A stretch of DNA of 6,623 nucleotides, taken from the NCBI GenBank assembly GCA_026713505.1, contig JAPOOH010000397.1:1-6623 (forward strand), given 5' to 3'. The notes under the pieces are model-generated. The model saw nothing but the letters and a program-made list of their open reading frames with translations, did not search any database and was not told where the DNA came from. Source of the stretch: Chloroflexota bacterium. Lineage in GTDB: Bacteria; Chloroflexota; Dehalococcoidia; Lucifugimonadales; Australimonadaceae. Position numbers and translations under genes: made by a program. Below, in pieces: positions 1 through 5,996 of the stretch. Each line of letters begins with the position of its first letter. Position 1 is the stretch's first letter.

Positions 1-1520
1 AGCTCGGAGCCGAACATCTTCTCGGTAAAGACGCCGCGTACGATGCCGTCGCCATGCTCACCCGTGAGGCTGCCGCCGAACTCCAGCACGAGGTCGGCGA
101 TCTCCTCCGCGATGGAGGCCATCTTCTCTACGCCTTCGTGCTGCTTCAGGTTCACGACGGGGCGGATGTGCAGGCAGCCGGTTGACGCGTGTCCGTAGTA
201 GGCGGCCTCCGTGTCGTGCTTCGCGATGATCTCCTCGAAGCGGCGCACGTACTGGGGCAGCTGCTCCGGCGAGACCGCGGTGTCCTCCACGTATGGCAGC
301 GGCTTGGCGTCGCCTTTGAGCGCCATCGCCAGCCCCAGACCCGCCTCTCGTAGCGCGTACCAGCGCTGCTGTTCGATGGGGTCGTTCGTGATCATGGTTG
401 CGTAGCCGAGGCGCCGGTGTTCCATGTCGGCCTTCATCGCCTCGAGCCTCGCCTGCACCTCGCGCGGAGAATCGCCATAAAACTCAACGAACAGGAGCTC
501 GCGGGGCTCGCCGATGAAGTAGTCCAGCAGGCTGCGGTAACCCGGGTTCACCTTGCAGTTGTCGATGATCATGTGCCCGACGAGCTCGACCGCCGACGGA
601 CTGTGCTCCAGGAGAGGGACGGACGCCTCCATGCACTCGATGAGGTCGGTGAAGTGAACGACGCCCAAGCCCTTGTAGCGCGGCAGCGGCACGAGGTTCA
701 CGCGCGCCTCCGTGACCGCTACGAGCGTCCCCTCCGAGCCGACGACGGCACGCGTGAGGTTCATCGGCCCGTCCCCGGTGAAGTCGTCGAGGTTGTAGCC
801 CATGACACGCCGCAGGATGCGGGGGAAGCGCTGTGCTATCTCGTCGGCGTGCTCCCAGGCGAGACGGCGCGTCTCGCGGTAGATCGCGCCCTCGAGGTCG
901 TTGCGCGACAGCTTGTCCTCCAGCGCCTCACCTGCTACGGGCGAGAAGTGCGCGCGGCTGCCGTCCGAAAGGATGGCTTCGACCTCCAGGATGTGGTCGA
1001 GCGTCTTGCCATAGATGACGGAGTGCGGGCCGCAAGAGTTGTTGCCGATGCCGCCGCCCACCGTTGCGCGCGCGCTGGTGACCGGGTCCGGTCCGTACAT
1101 CAGGCCGTGCTGCCGCACCGCGGCGGAGAGGTGGTTGTTGACGATGCCGGGCTGCACGCGCGCCCACCGCTCCTCCGCCGACACCTCCAGCACGTTGCGC
1201 ATGTACTTGGAGAAGTCCATGACGATGGTGTGGTTGGTCGTCTGCCCCGCGAGGGCCGTGCCGCCGCCGCGCGGCGTCACGGGCACGCCGTACTCGCGTG
1301 CGATGCGGATCGTGGCTTCGACGTCGTCGGCCGTTCGCGGCACCACCACTCCCACGGGCGTCATCTGGAAGATGGAGGCGTCGGTGGAGTACATGAGGCG
1401 GTTGTAGTGGTCCATCCGCACTTCTCCAGCGATCTGGCCCCGCAGCCTGTCCGCGATGGCATTGACCTCAGAGGCGGATATGGACGCGCCCTTTCGGGCG
1501 GTTTCGTACAGCAGTGGCAT
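1..1520 (-). CDS. FAD-linked oxidase, GlcD/D-lactate dehydrogenase type (5' part; C-terminus off the left edge)
   Basis: This is the N-terminal 506 residues of a flavoprotein of the vanillyl-alcohol-oxidase/PCMH superfamily. These enzymes oxidise 2-hydroxyacids such as D-lactate, glycolate or D-2-hydroxyglutarate and pass electrons to the respiratory chain or an Fe-S module. The FAD-binding domain covers about residues 35-280. It shows PRGGGTALAGQ (83-93), the glycine-rich GGGIGNNSCGPHS (155-167) followed by YGKT (170-173), and VGSEGTL (260-266). The FAD-oxidase C-terminal domain shows YYGHASTGCLHIRP (441-454) and GSLTGEHGDGIVRG (483-496), whose histidines 444, 451 and 489 are the usual active-site or metal positions. 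The ATG at 1520 is preceded by GGAGAAGGA and a TAG lies in frame further upstream. GNNSCG with GKT resembles the long (about 950 residue) forms fused to a CCG/4Fe-4S domain, so an Fe-S half may lie outside the window; this is inference. Substrate cannot be told. Confidence 0.93.
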   Translation of the reverse strand, partial: MPLLYETARKGASISASEVNAIADRLRGQIAGEVRMDHYNRLMYSTDASIFQMTPVGVVVPRTADDVEATIRIAREYGVPVTPRGGGTALAGQTTNHTIVMDFSKYMRNVLEVSAEERWARVQPGIVNNHLSAAVRQHGLMYGPDPVTSARATVGGGIGNNSCGPHSVIYGKTLDHILEVEAILSDGSRAHFSPVAGEALEDKLSRNDLEGAIYRETRRLAWEHADEIAQRFPRILRRVMGYNLDDFTGDGPMNLTRAVVGSEGTLVAVTEARVNLVPLPRYKGLGVVHFTDLIECMEASVPLLEHSPSAVELVGHMIIDNCKVNPGYRSLLDYFIGEPRELLFVEFYGDSPREVQARLEAMKADMEHRRLGYATMITNDPIEQQRWYALREAGLGLAMALKGDAKPLPYVEDTAVSPEQLPQYVRRFEEIIAKHDTEAAYYGHASTGCLHIRPVVNLKQHEGVEKMASIAEEIADLVLEFGGSLTGEHGDGIVRGVFTEKMFGSE

Positions 1521-1524
1521 CGGG

Positions 1525-1535
1525 TCCTTCTCCCT
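1525..1535 (-). promoter_or_regulatory. Ribosome binding site of the FAD-linked oxidase
   Basis: Read on the minus strand this is AGGGAGAAGGA, with AGGGAG nine bases and AAGGA four bases before the ATG at 1520. It supports that ATG as the start. Confidence 0.7.
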
Positions 1536-1539
1536 GCGA

Positions 1540-1556
1540 GCGGGATACAGTCCCGC
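1540..1556 (-). promoter_or_regulatory. Perfect GC-rich hairpin in the 5' leader of the oxidase gene
   Basis: GCGGGA (1540-1545) and TCCCGC (1551-1556) are exact inverted repeats around the five-base centre TACAG. In the leftward transcript the hairpin would end four bases before the Shine-Dalgarno stretch. It could modulate translation, or as DNA it could be a dyad operator. The structure is seen directly; its function is unknown. Confidence 0.4.
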
Positions 1557-1655
1557 GGAATTATCGACGAGCGTCCCCTAATCTTACGCCAGGGCGCTGC
1601 GGCGCGCCCGACCGGCGCGGTTGCCTGACTCGTCGAAACCTGCAACTCCGGGCCG

Positions 1656-1684
1656 TTGACACCCCTCTCGCGCTCTCTTACGTT
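1656..1684 (+). promoter_or_regulatory. Sigma-70-type promoter for the rightward six-gene operon
   Basis: A perfect -35 TTGACA (1656-1661) is followed after 17 bases by a -10-like TACGTT (1679-1684), which keeps the first two and last consensus bases. Transcription would start near 1691, giving a leader of about 35 bases before the TTG start at 1727. The -35 and spacing are strong; the -10 is only fair. Confidence 0.5.
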
Positions 1685-1712
1685 GAGTAGGCCTCAGGTT
1701 CTGACGAAGGGT

Positions 1713-1717
1713 AGGAG
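1713..1717 (+). promoter_or_regulatory. Ribosome binding site that fixes the TTG start of the BlaI-like gene
   Basis: AGGAG lies nine bases before TTG at 1727. A TAG at 1712-1714 is in frame with the gene, so no start further upstream is possible. The next in-frame ATG would remove the beginning of the winged-helix domain. Confidence 0.65.
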
Positions 1718-1726
1718 ACCCCGGCT

Positions 1727-2221
1727 TTGCAGGAAGCAACAGAGCATAAGACACCGGTCACGACGCTTGGGCCGTTGGAAACGCGCCTCATGGACGTTGC
1801 GTGGAACGCGCGGCGTTCGCTCTCTGTCCAGGATGTCGTGGACCGGCTCGGAGGAGCGAACTACAAAACGGTGATGACCGTCCTCAACCGCCTCGTCGAG
1901 AAGGAGATGTTGAAGCGCGAACTGGACGGGCGCGCCTACCGCTATTCCCCCGCACTGGAGCGCGAGGCTTTCCTGCGCACCGCGGCTGACGGGCTGGTGC
2001 GCGGCTACATCGAAGCCTTCGGCGGAGACGCGGCGAGCCACCTCGCGGATGCCGCGGGCGCGGCCGCCCCGCAACCCGCCGATCCGGCGCCAAGGCGAAC
2101 GCTACCCGTTGCCTATCGTCTCTATCATCCTCCTGCGTCGCGTCGAGGTCCGCTCGTAGTGGCCGCTGCCGGGGCGCTTGCCGCCGCGCTTTTCATCCTG
2201 TCAAAGCGTCGTAAGAGATAG
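1727..2221 (+). CDS. BlaI/MecI/CopY-family repressor with a C-terminal membrane anchor
   Basis: A 164-residue winged-helix regulator of the penicillinase-repressor family. Family members bind inverted-repeat operators as dimers and are usually inactivated by a BlaR1/MecR1 sensor protease. The DNA-binding domain spans about residues 13-75: LGPLETRLMDVAW (14-26), then SVQDVVDRL (33-41), the recognition helix region YKTVMTVLNRLVEKEML (46-62) and the wing ELDGRAYRYSP (65-75). A dimerisation-type helix follows (76-105). Next is a low-complexity Ala/Pro linker (109-123). The last 23 residues are a hydrophobic segment (about 142-159) flanked by RR and ending KRRKR, which reads as a single tail-anchor span. 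Canonical BlaI is about 126 residues and soluble, so the extension is unusual. No BlaR1-like gene is visible. It opens the operon and probably autoregulates it. Start is TTG; the stop overlaps the next GTG by one base. Confidence 0.88.
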   Translation: MQEATEHKTPVTTLGPLETRLMDVAWNARRSLSVQDVVDRLGGANYKTVMTVLNRLVEKEMLKRELDGRAYRYSPALEREAFLRTAADGLVRGYIEAFGGDAASHLADAAGAAAPQPADPAPRRTLPVAYRLYHPPASRRGPLVVAAAGALAAALFILSKRRKR

Positions 2222-2955
2222 TGTCCTACACGCCATTGGACTGGGACGGGTTCCTTGAGGCTGCAGCCCGGATCGGCGCGCCGTTCTCTCCTGCGCAAGC
2301 GGGTAAGGCCCGGCGCATGGTGGAACTCCTCAACGCTTACAACGCGTCGGCGTCGCTCATGTCGAATGCTGCGCTCGTCGACGTACTCCGGGGCCATGTA
2401 CTCGACTCGATCACGCTTGCGCCGTTCATCTACAGCGCCGGTCTGCACGATGCACGGCTGGTGGACGTCGGAACGGGCGGCGGTTTCCCAGGCCTGGTGC
2501 TGGCGCTCGCCTACCCTTCGCTGCGGGTCACGCTCATGGACGCCACACGCAGGAAGACGGAGTACCTGCAGCACGCCGCCGCGGAGTTGGGGTTGAACGT
2601 GGAAGTCGTCCACGCCCGCGCCGAGGACGCCGCGCACGACCGGGCGCTGCGCGAGACGTTCGACATCGCCGTCTGCCGCGCGCTCGGCCCGTGGCCGGTC
2701 GTACTCGAGCTGACGCTCCCCTTCTGCAGGAAGGGAGGGATGTTGCTGGGACAACGGGGAACAGACGCCGATGTTGAGGCCGCCTCGCACACGGGCGCCA
2801 CTGCGTTGCTCGGTGGACAAGTGGTAGGAGTCGAGCGAGTGGGTTCGGAAGTGGGGCTGGAAAACCGCCACGTCATCACGGTCGAGAAAGTAGAATCCAC
2901 GCCTCCCCGATATCCGAGGAAAGCAGGGATACCGGCAAAGCGTCCGCTGCTTTAG
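2221..2955 (+). CDS. rsmG: 16S rRNA (guanine-527-N7)-methyltransferase RsmG (GidB)
   Basis: RsmG uses S-adenosylmethionine to methylate N7 of G527 in the 530 loop of 16S rRNA; loss of it gives low-level streptomycin resistance in several bacteria. At 244 residues it has normal length. Seen in order: the N-terminal RsmG helix region with HVLDSI (59-64), the SAM-binding loop LVDVGTGGGFPGL (80-92), the acidic end of the next strand LMDATRRKTEYLQ (105-117), ARAEDAAHD (132-140) and FDIAVCRAL (147-155), and the characteristic C-terminal tail YPRKAGIPAKRPL (231-243). The usual NLT after the conserved aromatic-Asn is replaced by ASLMS. The GTG start overlaps the regulator's stop by one base (TAGTG) and has only a weak purine tract, so translation is probably coupled. 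In many genomes rsmG sits with mnmG or parA/parB, so placement behind a BlaI-type gene is atypical. Confidence 0.95.
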   Translation: MSYTPLDWDGFLEAAARIGAPFSPAQAGKARRMVELLNAYNASASLMSNAALVDVLRGHVLDSITLAPFIYSAGLHDARLVDVGTGGGFPGLVLALAYPSLRVTLMDATRRKTEYLQHAAAELGLNVEVVHARAEDAAHDRALRETFDIAVCRALGPWPVVLELTLPFCRKGGMLLGQRGTDADVEAASHTGATALLGGQVVGVERVGSEVGLENRHVITVEKVESTPPRYPRKAGIPAKRPLL

Positions 2956-2965
2956 GCTTAAGCAC

Positions 2966-3997
2966 GTGGCAAACGTCCTGGCATCGCTCAGATCCAACCA
3001 GTCGCTGAAGCGGAAGCTGCTTTCGCCGAAGACCGGGGTCCCGCTGGTTGCGCTCGTGCTGGTCATCGCGCTGCTCACGAACAAGGTGGACATCGGCTTC
3101 AGCGATACCTGGGAGCACATCACCACGCTGAACCCCTGGTGGTATGCCGCGGCCTTCGTCTCGCACTACAGTACGTTCATCTTCCGTGGCGCGCGCTGGC
3201 GCGTGCTGATCGCCAACGCGCATCGGCACGGCGGCGGACCGCCTCCCACGGTGGCGTACGCTGCGCGGGTCATCCTCATGGCCTGGTTCGGGAACTCGGT
3301 GACCTGGTTCAGGATGGGCGACGCCTACCGCGCCTACGCCTACGCGTCCGACACGAACACCAGCTTCTCCCGCAGCATGGGCACGGTCATGGCCGACCGT
3401 TTCATAGACCTCATCGTCGTCGCCGTCCTCATCACGATCGGCGTCGGGGCGTTGTTCATCGGTGGGCAGATCGTCCCGCCGATCCTTCTCGTGGTGGTTG
3501 CGGCAGGAGCGCTCGTGGTGGTTGGCCTTGGGCTCATCGGGATGATCCTCGCCCGCCGGTGGGTCGCGCCGCGTCTGCCGGAGAAGATCAGGGAGGCCTA
3601 CCAGCGCTTCCACAGCGGGACGATGGACAGTTTCGGGCGTATGCACGTCGTATTCGCGCTCGGCGTCCTGGGCTGGCTCTCCGAGGCGGGACGGCTGTTC
3701 TGCGTGGTGATGTCGGTCGGGACGCCGGTGGCGCTGGGGTTGGTGCTCTTTGTGCCGATGGCGAACGGCCTCCTCACCGCCGTTCCGCTCACTCCTGGCG
3801 GGCTGGGGCTGGTCGAAACAGGTGTCACCGGCCTGCTCGGTCTCGAACTTGCGGTTGAGGCGGCGCTGGCCGTGGCATTGGTGGACAGGAGCATCAGTTA
3901 CGTAAGCATCGTGGCACTGGGAGGCGCAGTCTTCATGGCGCGCCAGATTCGGGCGGCGCGACAAGCGTACGCGCATGAAAAAGGAGAAACGGCATGA
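2966..3997 (+). CDS. UPF0104 / lysylphosphatidylglycerol-synthase-type polytopic membrane protein
   Basis: A 343-residue integral membrane protein of the PF03706 type (YbhN-like, also the membrane part of MprF). Characteristic stretches are FRGARWRVLI (73-82), GDAYRAYAYA (118-127), SRSMGTVMADRFIDLIVV (135-152) and the late PLTPGGLGLVETG (275-287). Hydrophobic segments lie at roughly 25-38, 56-73, 96-114, 146-166, 168-195, 227-250, 252-274, 285-305 and 309-326, so eight or nine spans. No catalytic aminoacyl-transferase domain follows, so this is not a full MprF. Many members are suspected to move or modify polyprenyl or phospholipid substrates; the exact role here is unknown. The GTG start is ten bases after the rsmG stop with a poor ribosome binding site. 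Its end overlaps the aldolase start by four bases (ATGA). Confidence 0.88.
   Translation: MANVLASLRSNQSLKRKLLSPKTGVPLVALVLVIALLTNKVDIGFSDTWEHITTLNPWWYAAAFVSHYSTFIFRGARWRVLIANAHRHGGGPPPTVAYAARVILMAWFGNSVTWFRMGDAYRAYAYASDTNTSFSRSMGTVMADRFIDLIVVAVLITIGVGALFIGGQIVPPILLVVVAAGALVVVGLGLIGMILARRWVAPRLPEKIREAYQRFHSGTMDSFGRMHVVFALGVLGWLSEAGRLFCVVMSVGTPVALGLVLFVPMANGLLTAVPLTPGGLGLVETGVTGLLGLELAVEAALAVALVDRSISYVSIVALGGAVFMARQIRAARQAYAHEKGETA
3981..3986 (+). promoter_or_regulatory. Strong ribosome binding site of the aldolase gene
   Basis: AAGGAG lies seven bases before ATG at 3994, inside the last codons of the membrane-protein gene. It is the best Shine-Dalgarno match in the operon, so the aldolase may be translated more than the genes before it. 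Confidence 0.7.
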
Positions 3998-4761
3998 TCG
4001 ATGGCGCATTCAGAGCGAAACTGCAGTCGGGTGACCCCCTCGTGGGCGTCTTCGTCAGCATCGAATCGCCTACGACGGTGGAACTGCTCGCGGTTGGAGG
4101 CGTTGACTATGTGATGATCGACGGCGAGCACAACCCCATCGCCGCAGGAGACGCGGTGGACATGGTGCGCGCGGCGGAAGCGAAGGGCGTCCCTGCGATG
4201 GCCCGCGTCGGAGAGAACACCCAGCAGGTGATGGCGAAGTACCTGGACGCCGGCGTGCTGGGCGTGATGATCCCGATGGTGAACAACGGCGCGGACGCAC
4301 GCTACGTCGTGGACTCGGTGAAATACCCGCCGGTAGGCAAGCGCGGGCTCGCAGGCGTACGGGCCAACGACTTCGCCACTACTCCCGGCTACACCGACAT
4401 GGCGAACGAGGCGACAGTCGTGATGGTGCAGATCGAAACGCGCGCCGGCATCGACAATGCCGACGAGATCATCAACACGGACGGCGTCGACGCTGTATTC
4501 CTCGGCCCGTCCGACCTGTCGGTCGCGCTCGGGGTCCCCGGCGAAGCGAAGCACCCGACGGTGCTGGAGACCATAGAGCAGCTCACGGAGAAGATCGTCG
4601 CGGCAGGCAAGACCGCGGGCACCATCGCGCGAGCGCCGGAGGACTACGCCTACTGGCGTGACCGCGGCGTGCAGCTCTTCCTGACCGGCGCGAACGCCCT
4701 GCTGCTCAGCGCCACGAGGGCGTACGTCGACGGCGCACGCGCCGTCGAGGAGGGCCGGTGA
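3994..4761 (+). CDS. HpcH/HpaI-family class II aldolase (2-keto-3-deoxy-acid aldolase type)
   Basis: A 255-residue TIM-barrel aldolase/citrate-lyase family protein. Characterised relatives (HpaI, GarL, RhmA) use a divalent metal to cleave 2-keto-3-deoxy acids to pyruvate plus an aldehyde. The catalytic set is complete: VMIDGEHNP (40-48) with His46, Arg71 in ARVG, Asp85 in YLDAGVLGVMIPMV (83-96), the metal ligand Glu148 in VQIETRAGI (145-153), and the second ligand Asp174 in FLGPSDLSVALG (169-180). Length matches the family (250-270). The 114-127 loop reads VGKRGLAGVRANDF, whereas GarL and HpaI have a GVGS-type sequence, so the aldehyde half of the substrate may differ. It starts in an ATGA overlap with the preceding gene and overlaps the following reductase by one base. 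Assignment to the family is firm; substrate is not known. Confidence 0.93.
   Translation: MIDGAFRAKLQSGDPLVGVFVSIESPTTVELLAVGGVDYVMIDGEHNPIAAGDAVDMVRAAEAKGVPAMARVGENTQQVMAKYLDAGVLGVMIPMVNNGADARYVVDSVKYPPVGKRGLAGVRANDFATTPGYTDMANEATVVMVQIETRAGIDNADEIINTDGVDAVFLGPSDLSVALGVPGEAKHPTVLETIEQLTEKIVAAGKTAGTIARAPEDYAYWRDRGVQLFLTGANALLLSATRAYVDGARAVEEGR
4747..4754 (+). promoter_or_regulatory. Ribosome binding site deciding the reductase start (ATG 4761 over GTG 4758)
   Basis: GAGGAGGG ends six bases before ATG 4761 but only three before the in-frame GTG at 4758. The spacing favours the ATG, which overlaps the aldolase TGA by one base. Confidence 0.6.
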
Positions 4762-5660
4762 TGGCTGAGACCGTCGGCGTCGTTGGAACCGGCATCATGG
4801 GCGGGCCCATGGCCCGCAACCTCGCGAAGGCGGGGTTCGAAGTCATCGCCTACAACCGCACTCCGTCGAGGGCCGAGGCGCTCCGCGGCGACGGTGTCGC
4901 GGTCGCGGCCTCGCTCGCCGAGGTCGGCGCGACGGCGTCCGTCGTCATCACGATGGTGCCGGACACGCCGGACGTCCTCGCGGTGGTCGAGGGCGACGGT
5001 GGCCTCGCGGGGGCGATGCGCGAAGGCTCCGTGCTTATCGACATGAGCACGGTATCCCCCGCCGAAACGCGCACGCTGGCGGGACGATTGGCTGAGCGCG
5101 GCATCGCGATGCTGGACGCGCCCGTCAGCGGCGGCTCGTGGGGCGCGCAGCAGGCCACCCTGACCATCATGGTCGGCGGCGAACCGGAGACGTTCGAGCG
5201 GTGCCTGCCGGTGTTCGAGGCGATGGGCAAGAGCATCACGCTCATGGGGCCGTCCGGCATGGGGCAGACGACGAAGCTGGTGAACCAGATCCTCGTGGCC
5301 GGGACATGCGCGGCGGTGGCCGAGGCGCTCGTGTTTGCCGCGTCGCAGGGCGCGGACCTGCTCAAGACGGTGGAGGCGGTCTCCGGCGGAGCAGCGGGGT
5401 CGTGGCAACTCTCCAACCTGGGGCCGCGGATGGCCCAGCGGGACTTCGCGCCCGGCTTCATGGTGAAGCTGCAGCAGAAGGACCTGCGGCTCATCCTGGA
5501 GGCTGCGCAGGAACGGCATGTGCCGCTCGCGGTCACCGGGCTCGCCAGGCAGTACCTGACCGCGGTCGAGGCGATGGGCTGCGCCGACGAGGGCACGCAA
5601 GCGGTTGTGAAGGCGGTGGAGGCTCTTGCAGGCCTCGAGGCGCGGCAGGACGCGGGATGA
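4761..5660 (+). CDS. Beta-hydroxyacid dehydrogenase, tartronate semialdehyde reductase / 3-hydroxyisobutyrate dehydrogenase type
   Basis: A 299-residue NAD(P)-dependent dehydrogenase that interconverts a beta-hydroxyacid and a semialdehyde in the cytoplasm. The Rossmann fold opens with VGVVGTGIMGGPMARNLAKAG (5-25). YNRT (31-34) after the second strand is the pattern usually linked to NADP(H) preference. DAPVSGG (119-125) binds substrate, and GMGQTTKLVNQ (166-176) holds the catalytic Lys172 and Asn175. GGAAGSWQLSNLGPRM (209-224) and DFAPGFMVKLQQKDLRL (228-244) are the C-terminal helical domain, with the conserved KD pair at 240-241. Length equals the GarR/MmsB norm. Translational coupling to the aldolase recalls the garL-garR pair of sugar-diacid catabolism, in which the reductase converts tartronate semialdehyde to D-glycerate. 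Tartronate semialdehyde reductase is my preferred reading; 3-hydroxyisobutyrate dehydrogenase or another semialdehyde reductase remains possible. Confidence 0.92.
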   Translation: MAETVGVVGTGIMGGPMARNLAKAGFEVIAYNRTPSRAEALRGDGVAVAASLAEVGATASVVITMVPDTPDVLAVVEGDGGLAGAMREGSVLIDMSTVSPAETRTLAGRLAERGIAMLDAPVSGGSWGAQQATLTIMVGGEPETFERCLPVFEAMGKSITLMGPSGMGQTTKLVNQILVAGTCAAVAEALVFAASQGADLLKTVEAVSGGAAGSWQLSNLGPRMAQRDFAPGFMVKLQQKDLRLILEAAQERHVPLAVTGLARQYLTAVEAMGCADEGTQAVVKAVEALAGLEARQDAG

Positions 5661-5689
5661 CGCTTACGCTAGCCCCTGAATCCCGATGA
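5657..5689 (+). other. Ten-codon open frame bridging the reductase and the small membrane protein
   Basis: ATG at 5657 overlaps the reductase stop (ATGA), the frame encodes MTLTLAPESR, and its TGA at 5687-5689 overlaps the next ATG (ATGA). An AGGA at 5647-5650 precedes it. It could pass ribosomes to a gene that lacks its own binding site. In dense GC-rich DNA it could also be chance. Confidence 0.25.
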
Positions 5690-5991
5690 CCACGCGTGTC
5701 CGCGGTGCGTGGGAGGCGCTCCACTACCCCATCGTAATGCTGGTATTCGCGGTGAACGGCGCGCTGGCGGCGGCCCTGGGCCACGTCCTCCTGAACGACT
5801 TCATCGGCATCGAGGGCTCGCTGTGGGCTGGGCCGTGGGGCTACCGCGTCCTCTACGTCGCGCTCATCACGCCGTCGTATTCGCTGCTGCTCCTCGTGAC
5901 CAGCGCGCTGTTCGGAAAGGGCGCGTACTTCAGGACGCGCCTCCGGCGCACCTGGGGGCGCCTGCTGCCGGTGCCCTGGCTGCGCGGGTGA
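5686..5991 (+). CDS. Small two-span membrane protein of unknown function (DUF6787-like?)
   Basis: A 101-residue protein with two clear hydrophobic spans, about residues 14-36 and 52-77, joined by a loop of glycine and tryptophan residues (GIEGSLWAGPWG, 41-52). It ends in a basic tail (RTRLRRTWGRLLP, 83-95). No enzyme motif is visible. The end of span two, PSYSLLLLVTSALFGKGAYF (63-82), recalls the Y-x-x-L-L-L ... F-G-x-x-x-F pattern of DUF6787 membrane proteins. I give this from memory as a resemblance only. The ATG at 5686 lacks a recognisable ribosome binding site and a TGA at 5677-5679 closes the frame upstream. It may therefore be reached by coupling through a ten-codon frame at 5657-5689, or be weakly expressed. 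It is 25 bases after the reductase and is the last gene of the operon. Confidence 0.65.
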   Translation: MTTRVRGAWEALHYPIVMLVFAVNGALAAALGHVLLNDFIGIEGSLWAGPWGYRVLYVALITPSYSLLLLVTSALFGKGAYFRTRLRRTWGRLLPVPWLRG

Positions 5992-5996
5992 CTCTG

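Larger units (their letters stand above)
1521..1726. other. Divergent intergenic control region
   Basis: About 206 bases separate the divergent oxidase and BlaI-like genes. It holds a convincing sigma-70-type promoter for the rightward operon and the leader hairpin of the leftward gene. A second short GC inverted repeat lies at 1603-1608/1614-1619 (CGCGCC/GGCGCG, five-base loop), which may be chance in this composition. A leftward -10-like GATAAT (plus-strand 1560-1565) is present but I see no matching -35. Because the regulator gene is the first gene to the right, this region is the natural place for its own operator. Confidence 0.6.

Noticed and set aside
1603..1619. CGCGCC / GGCGCG inverted repeat with five-base loop as a terminator or operator
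   Set aside because: Six bases of pure GC in a GC-rich spacer are likely by chance, no T-run follows, and it lies between divergent genes where a terminator is not expected.
417..1628. 403-codon plus-strand open frame opposite the oxidase
   Set aside because: It is the antisense shadow of the well-supported oxidase; the translation is rich in Arg, His, Val and Asp without any motif, and it runs into the promoter region.
2125..4009. Long minus-strand frames (333 and 377 codons) opposite rsmG and the membrane-protein gene
   Set aside because: The plus-strand proteins carry clear family motifs in the same bases; the antisense translations are Arg/His/Asp-rich low-information sequence typical of high-GC shadows.
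4650..5600. 316-codon minus-strand frame opposite the reductase
   Set aside because: Antisense shadow of a dehydrogenase with complete motifs; no recognisable protein features.
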